14,210 nt of DNA. Source: Bacteroidaceae bacterium. Lineage in GTDB: Bacteria; Bacteroidota; Bacteroidia; Bacteroidales; Bacteroidaceae. The stretch's first letter is position 1, and every line of letters begins with the position of its first letter. Below the pieces are notes generated by a model. The model was not told the DNA's origin. It saw only the letters and a list, made by a program, of their open reading frames with translations, and made no database searches. Of the stretch, positions 7,415-12,969 are shown piece after piece. The position numbers and the translations under genes are program-made. The stretch is taken from contig JAUUPT010000085.1 in assembly GCA_030843315.1 (NCBI GenBank), positions 1 through 14,210 on the forward strand, given 5' to 3'.

Positions 7415-7488
7415 GGTGCGTTAGTTCAGTTGGTTAGAATACATGCCTGTCACGCATGGGGTCACGAGTTCGAGTCTCGTACGCACCG
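7415..7488 (+). tRNA. tRNA-Asp (anticodon GTC)
   Basis: The cloverleaf folds fully. The acceptor stem pairs GGTGCGT (7415-7421) with ACGCACC (7481-7487). A D arm is present, the anticodon stem CATGC/GCATG encloses loop CTGTCAC with anticodon GTC at 7449-7451, a 5-nt variable loop follows, and the T arm is ACGAG-TTCGAGT-CTCGT. The discriminator is G7488, as expected for tRNA-Asp. The 3' CCA is not encoded (CAA follows the discriminator), so it must be added after transcription. Confidence 0.97.
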
Positions 7489-7494
7489 CAAAAG

Positions 7495-7530
7495 AAAGCC
7501 GTATCACAGATGTGATACGGCTTTTCTTTA
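7495..7530. terminator. Bidirectional terminator between tRNA-Asp and the muramidase gene
   Basis: A perfect 13-bp stem (7495-7507 with 7512-7524, AAAGCCGTATCAC/GTGATACGGCTTT) has a 4-nt loop and is followed on the plus strand by TTCTTTAT. On the minus strand it ends in TTTCTTTT, so it can also end the convergent gene cluster whose last stop codon is at 7542. Confidence 0.9.
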
Positions 7531-7541
7531 TATATGCTCTT

Positions 7542-8339
7542 CTACAAACAGAATTTTTGATAGGCTTCCGCCAGTTTCTTATCATAATTATTTTGAGCAT
7601 AAGCAGGACCGTTATAACGTCTCGCAAATTCCGCCCAGTTTTTGGCTTGTAATGCGGGAAGCATTCCTGCTTGTTTGATGAAACGAGCAGAAAGTACCAG
7701 TTGATTGAGTTCGCTTTCGCACATGGCACTGACAAAACTTGCCACACTGTTTTCACCGCAGGAAGCATAATTAAATCCCATAATCTGAAACATCCCCCAA
7801 CTGGCGGAAGCATCTGCTGCTTCACGATTTATCTTACGTGCCTGCTCCAAACGGTCGTACTCACCCATACCTCCTTTATAATGTCCTTTCTCCCACTTGG
7901 GGTAAAGGATATTTTCATTGCCTGCCAAATGATTTTCGGGATTGATACCTCTTTTTTTCAGCTGGCTCCAAAAGACATGCCCCTCAAAAAGAATAGCAGG
8001 CTTTCCCGGAGCAAAGAAACCACCTTTACCACCGGTTTCCACCTTCTGCACCGCTTTTAACGCAGCCGGTTCGCAGTCCAATAATCGAGCAACAAGGACA
8101 TAATCCATGTCGGTAAGTTGTCCGTCTGCCTTATGACCAGCCAGCAACAGCGCCTCCCAACTACGATATCCCACAATACCATCAGCATCCAAATGGTGCT
8201 TCTTTTGAAAATCGATAACAGCATCTCTCATTCCCAACGTGAATAGTCGACCTTCTGCTACCAGATAACCGTCCTTCACTAATGCTTGTTGCAAAAGAAC
8301 GGTCTCCTCTCCTTCATGACCCATTTTAATTGTTTTCAT
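7542..8339 (-). CDS. Peptidoglycan-binding N-acetylmuramidase (endolysin-like)
   Basis: This 265-residue protein is predicted to cleave the MurNAc-GlcNAc bond of peptidoglycan. Residues about 1-67 form a PG_binding_1 domain (LLQQALVKDGYLVAEG, AVIDFQKKHHLDADGIVG). Residues about 78-265 match the N-acetylmuramidase family (PF11860/DUF3380): QKVETGGKGGFF with candidate catalytic Glu101, ILFEGHVFW (117-124), YPKWEKGHYKGG (146-157), ASWGMFQIMGFN (179-190), and FARRYNGPAYAQNNYDKKLA (238-257). There is no signal peptide, transmembrane segment or lipobox, yet its substrate is periplasmic. That layout is typical of phage endolysins and of hydrolases delivered by a secretion device. No holin-like gene is nearby. 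It is the last gene of the DUF2589 cluster, 14 bp after the 144-residue gene and just before a bidirectional terminator. Confidence 0.9.
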   Translation of the reverse strand: MKTIKMGHEGEETVLLQQALVKDGYLVAEGRLFTLGMRDAVIDFQKKHHLDADGIVGYRSWEALLLAGHKADGQLTDMDYVLVARLLDCEPAALKAVQKVETGGKGGFFAPGKPAILFEGHVFWSQLKKRGINPENHLAGNENILYPKWEKGHYKGGMGEYDRLEQARKINREAADASASWGMFQIMGFNYASCGENSVASFVSAMCESELNQLVLSARFIKQAGMLPALQAKNWAEFARRYNGPAYAQNNYDKKLAEAYQKFCL

Positions 8340-8353
8340 CTGTCAAATCATTT

Positions 8354-8788
8354 TTAATGTTTAATTTCAAATCTAATTTCACTTAGCCTTGGCTGTAACC
8401 CGCATATTTCTACTTTCAGCACAGCAATGACTGCCTTGTTGCGACAGGTTACCCTATCCGTGAAAGTAAGGAACTCGCTCCCACCGGGAAAAGCGGCAGT
8501 ACAGTCCAGATGTCCGCCTACTTGGCGGTAAGTCAACAGGCGTTGGTCGCACAGGCGGAGAAAAAACAGGAAAGACTCTACAAAATTGTCCACATACACA
8601 ATCCGTATCTCAGGATGGCGCCCGAAAGGTTTACCTATTGGCTTCCCACCTTTGAACAGAAAACATTGTGCCTGCTTCACACAGTGGTCCGAGTCTTGGC
8701 GAATGGTCTCCGGCACAATTTCCCGCTTTTCTTTTTTGAACGACAGGCGAACTTTCTCCGCCAGCCGTCCAAAGAAATTTAGTTTCAT
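8354..8788 (-). CDS. Hypothetical protein, 144 residues, DUF2589 cluster
   Basis: I do not recognise the family. The start at 8788 (MKLNFFGRLAEKVRLSFKKE) is chosen because a strong Shine-Dalgarno core GGAGG (8799-8795) sits 6 nt upstream. The frame is open further to 8866, but that part overlaps the zinc-ribbon gene. The N-terminal 25 residues are basic and amphipathic. The rest alternates short strand-like segments (EIRIVYVDNF, EFLTFTDRV, AVIAVLKVEI, SEIRFEI), suggesting a beta-rich fold. It holds six cysteines with no obvious metal-site spacing. There is no signal peptide or membrane helix. It follows the zinc-ribbon gene by 13 bp and precedes the muramidase by 14 bp, so it is almost certainly co-expressed with both. 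Confidence 0.75.
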   Translation of the reverse strand: MKLNFFGRLAEKVRLSFKKEKREIVPETIRQDSDHCVKQAQCFLFKGGKPIGKPFGRHPEIRIVYVDNFVESFLFFLRLCDQRLLTYRQVGGHLDCTAAFPGGSEFLTFTDRVTCRNKAVIAVLKVEICGLQPRLSEIRFEIKH

Positions 8789-8801
8789 ACACTCCCTCCT
8801 T

Positions 8802-9038
8802 TCAACCGTTGAACTTACTCTTCTGCTCCAAATTCTGTTGTGCGTCCTGTACCTTACGCAGCGCATCGAATGCCGGCTTTGACTTCATTCGGTCAATAGA
8901 AAGGCGCAAGTGGCACGACGGGCACAACAAGGAGCTCGAAGTGAGCAGTTCAAAGATAGATGTCTCAATAAATGCGCCACACTGCGGACACTTCATCCCG
9001 GCTTTCTGTTCGCGAGCATGTTCTTCTACATTACTCAT
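8802..9038 (-). CDS. Small zinc-ribbon protein
   Basis: This 78-residue cytoplasmic protein has a four-cysteine knuckle pair: CPQCG (residues 17-21) and CPSCH (39-43), the layout of a zinc ribbon. After it comes a basic, probably helical tail (RMKSKPAFDALRKVQDAQQN), likely a coiled-coil or docking segment. The ATG at 9038 has a strong GGAGG (9051-9047) 8 nt upstream, and the reading frame overlaps the end of the preceding DUF2589 gene by 8 bp. Function is unknown. A chaperone, adaptor or nucleic-acid-binding role for the cluster is possible but unproven. Confidence 0.82.
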   Translation of the reverse strand: MSNVEEHAREQKAGMKCPQCGAFIETSIFELLTSSSLLCPSCHLRLSIDRMKSKPAFDALRKVQDAQQNLEQKSKFNG

Positions 9039-9645
9039 GGTTATTTCCTCCTTCCGTTATTTCTTTAACCTCCGCATCTTCCACTTGCATATTGCTGGCT
9101 GCCAAATGAAGCAAATTAGAAAGTCCGGCAGGCATATCCGCCTGGCGCATCTTTACCTTTACTTTCATGTTGGCGGACAGGCTCTGCTGTACGTTGGAAG
9201 TGCTGTTACTCTCACCCTGTTTGGGAGCCAGTGAAGCACGGAGTTTGAAACCTCCTCCACTTCGCGGCTCGCTCTTGCCCTCTTCCAATGAGAATCTCTC
9301 CTCGTCAGTCTGCGACAGGGCATCCAGTATCTTTATATCAAAATCAAAATCCGCTTCCTGCACCTGGAGCAAAGGCAGAGGTACAAGAGTAAGTACAGGG
9401 ATACTCACACTCTGTTCCCGTCTGCCATTCACATCCTGGTTATAGTAATTGAACGTAAGCATGCGTATCTTCCCTGTTCTCCCCGTCACCGGGTCGTAGG
9501 ATTCAAAAGCAATTTTCATCAGATAATCCAGATATCGTTGCGAAGATAATGAATCTGCTTCAATAGTTGCTATTAAAGGACCGGCAATTAATTGCTGAAG
9601 TTCCATTACTTGGCTACTGACAGTCTGTTGTTTTTTCTTGTCCAT
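9031..9645 (-). CDS. DUF2589-type protein, short paralogue
   Basis: This 204-residue protein is a paralogue of the 274-residue product encoded at 10508-11332. Shared blocks are LIAGPLIATIEA (19-30) with MIGGPLKACIEA, the stretch ending IPVLTLVPLPLLQVQEADFD (82-101) with VPLLTIVPIPYIAIHSIDIN, and MPAGLSNLLHLAASNM (171-186) with MPAGLAKVLELLGNSL. This matches the DUF2589 family (PF11655), which has no established function. Between the blocks lies a polar, serine-rich, strand-like region (about 105-165). It ends soon after the MPAGL block, lacking the extra C-terminal domain of its paralogue. There is no signal peptide. It lies 20 bp after the 270-residue gene and overlaps the zinc-ribbon gene by 8 bp. 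Confidence 0.82.
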   Translation of the reverse strand: MDKKKQQTVSSQVMELQQLIAGPLIATIEADSLSSQRYLDYLMKIAFESYDPVTGRTGKIRMLTFNYYNQDVNGRREQSVSIPVLTLVPLPLLQVQEADFDFDIKILDALSQTDEERFSLEEGKSEPRSGGGFKLRASLAPKQGESNSTSNVQQSLSANMKVKVKMRQADMPAGLSNLLHLAASNMQVEDAEVKEITEGGNNHE

Positions 9646-9665
9646 AATGAGTAGGTCTTAGAAAT

Positions 9666-10478
9666 TTATGTCATTACAAAATCTTCCTGCAACATGTCGT
9701 CATCCGTTTGGCTGACAGAATAGTTGCGCGGACTAAATTTAAGTTTGAAAGTGTGAATCGCCTCTTCGGGCATATTCATCAACTCGTCTGCGGTGATAGC
9801 CACATCCAGCTTTGGGAAAGAGTGCAACCTCTTAAAATTAGCATCCAACGACAGCTTGCCGACTATGGTATCCATTGCTTTAGCGATATTCTTTTCTGCT
9901 GTTTCGCGGAGCTTCTCCCCATCTTCACCGGCAAACAGAGCATCAAGATCTGTATCATAGAGAAATTTCTTGCGAACCACATCCGTCAGCCTACTCATTA
10001 CAACTTCTTTCTTGACTGTACCATTGCTGCTATCTATGGCACTAAACAGGTTGTTACGGAAAGAATTCCTCATATTGCGGCTCAGAAAAGCACAGAACTC
10101 TTGATGAAGCTTGTTTTCTTGTTTGAGCCTCTCGAAGAAGCGTTTATCCGCTTCATCCCGTTCGATGTCCGAGGTAAGCACTGTGGTAACCGCACTACTA
10201 ATGGCAACCCGCGCCGTCTGTTCGCACAATTCTTTGAGAAATTGCCTGAACTTATCGTACTTGATATTAAACTGTTGTTGACTTTCCGAGGCACTTTTCA
10301 CCCCGTACTTTAATTCCAGTTCCATATCACTGACCATCACATTGGGTAGCTGAAAATCTTTCGCTTTCCCGTCTTTCCCGTAGGAATCACCCAAAGAAAG
10401 AGAATAAAGGTTTGCCTCGTGCTGTGCCGAGATGATGTCACGCAAAATGGAGCCGATGACTGAACTTAACTGAGCCAT
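9666..10478 (-). CDS. Hypothetical protein, 270 residues, between the two DUF2589 genes
   Basis: I cannot assign a function. The N terminus (MAQLSSVIGSILRDIISAQHEANLYSLSL) looks helical and amphipathic. It is followed by a strand-rich block, QLPNVMVSDMELELKYGV (43-60), then a long, charged, mostly helical middle (about 65-210) and a C-terminal strand segment (LDVAITADEL, FKLKFSPRNYSV). There is no signal peptide, membrane span or catalytic motif. The pattern of an N-terminal helix followed by a proline-containing, strand-forming ELEL block is reminiscent of proteins found beside DUF2589 genes in other bacteria, but that is recollection and not a database result. Gaps are 29 bp from the upstream DUF2589 gene and 20 bp to the downstream one, consistent with a subunit of one complex. 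Confidence 0.78.
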   Translation of the reverse strand: MAQLSSVIGSILRDIISAQHEANLYSLSLGDSYGKDGKAKDFQLPNVMVSDMELELKYGVKSASESQQQFNIKYDKFRQFLKELCEQTARVAISSAVTTVLTSDIERDEADKRFFERLKQENKLHQEFCAFLSRNMRNSFRNNLFSAIDSSNGTVKKEVVMSRLTDVVRKKFLYDTDLDALFAGEDGEKLRETAEKNIAKAMDTIVGKLSLDANFKRLHSFPKLDVAITADELMNMPEEAIHTFKLKFSPRNYSVSQTDDDMLQEDFVMT

Positions 10479-10507
10479 AATATGAGTGTTTTAATGATTT
10501 AGAATTA

Positions 10508-11332
10508 TCATGCTACGGTAACCGTAACACTTTGTCCATCTGCCACAAATTTGTATTCTCCGGCAGTTTCCAGTGTTAATACCATGCTGTCGCCTTCAAC
10601 CGCATTTTCCGGTACTGTGAACCCGCTGGGAGCAGCTTCTGCTGTAATAGAACCCGATGCATACAAGCCGTCTTTATTCTTATAGGTAAGAATCAACTTA
10701 TCACCGGCATTCAGCATCCTGGCACTTACCTCCAATGTACCATTCGGATCTGAAACATCCAGCGAGTTACCCAGCAATTCCAAGACTTTGGCAAGGCCTG
10801 CCGGCATACTGTCCTGCCCCGCTTTTACCGCAATATCCATAGTGTATTCCACACTATACTTGGATTCCTCGGTTGCCTTGGAGTCTTTCTTGGATGAATA
10901 GTTGGCGTTAAGCTTGGCATCCATGTGGAACGGACCGACCTTGACACCGGCAGTAATGTCCGCACTACCACCCATCGAAGTGCTTTCCGTATTTTCAGTC
11001 ACACTGGATGATGAAGCCGAAATGCTTGCCTTGAAATTAATATCAATACTATGAATAGCGATATAAGGAATAGGGACGATTGTCAGCAAAGGTACATTCA
11101 ACTGTACCATGCGTCCGCCCTGCATGAAAGAGAAAGAGACGTTCACCGCGCTCTTCTCTCCGGTATCCGGATTGGTATTCAAACCTACTTCTTGAATAAA
11201 ATCCCAGGTTGTCTTGGCGGCCATGGCCTGTGCTTCAATACAAGCTTTCAACGGACCACCGATCATAGAACTGAAAGGAATCGCCTGCAACGCATTGGTT
11301 GCCACTTGCGATGGTGCATTACTAATTGGCAT
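10508..11332 (-). CDS. DUF2589-type protein with extra C-terminal beta domain
   Basis: This first gene of the six-gene cluster encodes 274 residues. The DUF2589-like part (about 15-192) has FSSMIGGPLKACIEAQAMAA (20-39), VPLLTIVPIPYIAIHSIDIN (80-99) and MPAGLAKVLELL (176-187). Residues about 100-170 are rich in Ser, Thr, Lys and Gly with alternating hydrophobic residues (SADITAGVKVGPFHMDAKLN, YSVEYTMDIAVKAG), the look of long amphipathic beta strands. Residues about 198-274 form a separate beta-sandwich-like domain (KLILTYKN, SMVLTLET, YKFVADGQSVTVTVA) absent from the paralogue. There is no signal peptide. A promoter-like -7 box and a palindrome lie just upstream. Family function is unknown. 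Confidence 0.85.
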   Translation of the reverse strand: MPISNAPSQVATNALQAIPFSSMIGGPLKACIEAQAMAAKTTWDFIQEVGLNTNPDTGEKSAVNVSFSFMQGGRMVQLNVPLLTIVPIPYIAIHSIDINFKASISASSSSVTENTESTSMGGSADITAGVKVGPFHMDAKLNANYSSKKDSKATEESKYSVEYTMDIAVKAGQDSMPAGLAKVLELLGNSLDVSDPNGTLEVSARMLNAGDKLILTYKNKDGLYASGSITAEAAPSGFTVPENAVEGDSMVLTLETAGEYKFVADGQSVTVTVA

Positions 11333-11369
11333 AATCTTTTAATTTTAAAAGTGAATATTTTCTTTGTTT

Positions 11370-11396
11370 CTGTAAGCTTACAGTACAAAAGTACAG
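11370..11396 (-). promoter_or_regulatory. Promoter and palindromic operator of the DUF2589 cluster
   Basis: The minus strand has TACTTTTG at 11393-11386, matching the Bacteroides -7 box, about 54 nt before the ATG at 11332. No TTG lies 19-21 nt upstream, so the promoter may need an activator. A perfect 14-bp palindrome CTGTAAGCTTACAG (11370-11383) covers the expected start site, and TACAG recurs 13 bp away (11379-11383 and 11392-11396). The palindrome looks like an operator. Which protein binds it is unknown; the LytTR regulator encoded next door is a candidate. Confidence 0.6.
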
Positions 11397-11413
11397 ACCA
11401 TATTCGTAGTCTC

Positions 11414-11890
11414 TTATTTTTTTATTGGAATGACTGAGTTCTCCGTGCCGATGACAGGGTTGTCCATGCGAGCGGCTTTTCTCCTGCAATCTTCCAGCAC
11501 GTCAAAACAGGAAAATATCTTCCGATACGGGCGGCTAACATCTAATCTCTGCTTACCTATATATACCATATTGCCGATAAAGCGGTCTACCTCATGGATA
11601 TTGACTATATAAGAACGATGGATGCGGACAAATAAATCGGGAGGAAGGTTCTTCTCCACCTTGATAAGGGGATGAACAGCACAATAGGTTTTGCCATCCT
11701 TTTTATGTATCTCGCAATAATTGTTATATGCCCCCAACCATAATATATCAGTATACAGAATTTTGCAATAGTAATTACCATTGCGCACAAATATCCCTTC
11801 GGATACATGAGGGAATACGCCGACGGACGACAAATCCTCTTCAATGCCTTCAACATTTTTCTTTACTTCCTTAGATTCTTTAGTTTTCAT
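11414..11890 (-). CDS. Stand-alone LytTR-domain transcription regulator
   Basis: This 158-residue DNA-binding protein has a LytTR domain at about residues 33-135: DILWLGAYNNYCEIHKKDGK (48-67), HPLIKVEKNLPPDLFVRIHR (73-92), SYIVNIHEVDRFIGNMVYIG (93-112), and RLDVSRPYRKIF (115-126). No response-regulator receiver domain precedes it. The first 30 residues are charged and lysine/glutamate-rich, so activity is not controlled by the usual phosphorylation. It is clearly paralogous to the 127-residue LytTR protein encoded at 12539-12922 (shared RI-RS-IVNI-VD--GN-VY-G pattern). It starts 14 bp after the small lipoprotein gene, so the two are co-transcribed, and it ends 81 bp before the DUF2589 cluster. 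LytTR proteins bind pairs of 9-bp direct repeats; a fitting pair is at 12372-12401. Confidence 0.92.
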   Translation of the reverse strand: MKTKESKEVKKNVEGIEEDLSSVGVFPHVSEGIFVRNGNYYCKILYTDILWLGAYNNYCEIHKKDGKTYCAVHPLIKVEKNLPPDLFVRIHRSYIVNIHEVDRFIGNMVYIGKQRLDVSRPYRKIFSCFDVLEDCRRKAARMDNPVIGTENSVIPIKK

Positions 11891-11904
11891 AATTAATTAG
11901 ATTT

Positions 11905-12258
11905 TTACTTTACGCCATTTAAGTTATCATCTTTCAAACGAAACACTCCACCCGGAGACAAAAAGATTGTATTATCTTTAAAAGAATAGCATAAGAATAT
12001 ACGTCCCTCCGCCTGGATGTACATTCCGTTAGCTCCTCGGACAATGGGATAGGCAACCGGGCATATACGCCCGTCTACTGTCCTGTGATGAATAACAGCA
12101 TAGTAATTTCCTACAGAATCTTTCTCCAGTATCAGCGATGGTCTGCCTTGCAAGCTCTGCCAACAACCGGTAGGAATATCAGCCTGCGGAGCGTTACATC
12201 CCACACACAGAAAAAGCAAAGCGGCTACAGCAAGCATGAGTGTTTTTTTACGTTTCAT
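11905..12258 (-). CDS. Small lipoprotein, DUF3876-like
   Basis: This 117-residue protein has a type II signal sequence: basic MKRKK, a hydrophobic core, and lipobox-like CVGC with lipidated Cys21 (the -3 position is Cys, unusual but preceded by Leu). The mature part reads GCWQSLQGRPSLILEKD, YYAVIHHRT, and IFLSPGGVFRL, which resembles Bacteroides DUF3876 proteins. That match is from memory and tentative. The function is unknown. It may sit in the periplasmic leaflet of either membrane. The start at 12258 has GGAG 8 nt upstream. It is followed after 14 bp by the LytTR gene, and its promoter region faces the LytTR operator sites, so a regulator-plus-lipoprotein unit is likely. Confidence 0.8.
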   Translation of the reverse strand: MKRKKTLMLAVAALLFLCVGCNAPQADIPTGCWQSLQGRPSLILEKDSVGNYYAVIHHRTVDGRICPVAYPIVRGANGMYIQAEGRIFLCYSFKDNTIFLSPGGVFRLKDDNLNGVK

Positions 12259-12315
12259 ATTATTTTCTCCATCCTTATTGCGTGTTATAGATTACATTTT
12301 TCCTGTCATCAGATA

Positions 12316-12345
12316 CGAAAATAGTACCTTCCATGCTACTGGAAA
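12316..12345 (-). promoter_or_regulatory. Candidate promoter of the lipoprotein-LytTR unit
   Basis: The minus strand has TATTTTCG (12323-12316), one mismatch from TAnnTTTG, with TTTC at 12345-12342 at 18-nt spacing. The predicted start lies about 50 nt before the lipoprotein ATG. Both elements are imperfect, as expected for an activator-dependent promoter. The 12372-12401 sites lie about 50-80 bp upstream of it. Confidence 0.4.
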
Positions 12346-12371
12346 AGAAAATTATTGGAATGGAGATTTTA

Positions 12372-12401
12372 TCCGTGTAGTTGATACGTTTGTCCGTGTA
12401 G
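12372..12401 (+). promoter_or_regulatory. Putative LytTR operator: two identical 9-bp direct repeats
   Basis: TCCGTGTAG occurs at 12372-12380 and again at 12393-12401, identical and separated by exactly 12 bp (21-bp period, two helical turns). LytTR-family regulators such as AlgR, AgrA and ComE bind pairs of about 9-bp direct repeats spaced 12-13 bp. The repeat matches the general LytTR consensus [TA][AC][CA]GTTN[AG][TG] at 8 of 9 positions. It lies between two divergent units that each encode a LytTR protein. Confidence 0.7.
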
Positions 12402-12469
12402 ACTGCATAAAATAGCTTGCTAACGGATTGAAAAACATGAAAGAAGGATTGCCGTCTGCACGGACAAAC
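12388..12469. repeat. 20-bp inverted repeat containing LytTR-type half-sites
   Basis: 12388-12407 and the reverse complement of 12450-12469 agree at 18 of 20 positions, with 42 bp between. Each arm includes a TCCGTGTAG/TCCGTGCAG half-site. A further related half-site, TCCGTTAGC, is on the minus strand at 12427-12419. Both arms probably lie outside the transcripts of the flanking genes, so a DNA-level operator is more likely than an RNA hairpin. Confidence 0.6.
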
Positions 12470-12512
12470 ATGCATTTCAAATAATAAAATAGCTATTCAT
12501 AGAGACCGTAAG

Positions 12513-12520
12513 TACTTTTG
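12513..12520 (+). promoter_or_regulatory. -7 box for the LytTR-lipoprotein-BMP operon
   Basis: TACTTTTG matches the Bacteroides -7 consensus and is identical, including the preceding G, to the -7 box of the DUF2589 cluster. No -33 TTG is found at 19-21 nt. The start would fall near 12527, giving a leader of only about 12 nt before the ATG at 12539. Confidence 0.55.
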
Positions 12521-12538
12521 CAATGACTTCAACAAGCA

Positions 12539-12922
12539 ATGTATATGGCTCCAGAAAACAAAATAGAAGAAAGAAATACAGATTACTTATTTATTTGGCA
12601 GAACGGAATCTTCAAAAAGATTGCTGTGGACGAAATAATGTATCTGAAGGCTTCAGGCAATTATTGCTATGTAGCAAGCAGCGATGGCACAAACACACTT
12701 TTGTCTATCACATTACTGAAAGCAAGCAATGCATTCCCAGCAGAACGGTTCATACGCATCAGCCGTTCCCATATCGTTAATATCCGCTATGTGGATGCCA
12801 TTTGCGGAAATGTAATATACATGGGAGAACAGAAATTTACAGTCAGCTCCCCACACAGAAAGAAATTATTCAGCCATTTTTGCTTTTTGGGTAGTAACAG
12901 CCGGAAATTATTACCGGAGTAA
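12539..12922 (+). CDS. Stand-alone LytTR-domain transcription regulator
   Basis: This 127-residue protein is almost entirely a LytTR DNA-binding domain: VDEIMYLKASGNYCYVASSD (30-49), TLLKASNAFPAERFIRISRS (58-77), HIVNIRYVDAICGNVIYMGE (78-97), and KFTVSSPHRKKLF (99-111). No receiver or sensor domain is present. It is paralogous to the LytTR protein at 11414-11890 on the other strand. ATG 12545 is an alternative start, two codons in. It heads a plus-strand unit with two lipoprotein genes, 47 bp before the first. Half-sites of LytTR type lie about 60-150 bp upstream, so autoregulation is likely. A cytoplasmic or membrane-linked signal must control it by some route other than phosphorylation. Confidence 0.92.
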   Translation: MYMAPENKIEERNTDYLFIWQNGIFKKIAVDEIMYLKASGNYCYVASSDGTNTLLSITLLKASNAFPAERFIRISRSHIVNIRYVDAICGNVIYMGEQKFTVSSPHRKKLFSHFCFLGSNSRKLLPE

Positions 12923-12969
12923 AAGAACCGGGATATATATTACGAATCAATTTAAAAAAGGAGGTTTAT

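Noticed and set aside
7415..7530. tRNA-Asp as a mobile-element attachment site
   Set aside because: No integrase gene and no repeated copy of the tRNA 3' end is visible elsewhere in the window, and the 3' hairpin is adequately explained as a terminator.
12275..12475. 66-codon minus-strand open frame in the divergent control region
   Set aside because: It covers the operator repeats, has no ribosome-binding site or protein features, and is best seen as a chance frame in AT-rich DNA.
12523..12780. 85-codon plus-strand open frame overlapping the LytTR gene start
   Set aside because: It is in a different frame from the clear LytTR domain and lacks any family signature.
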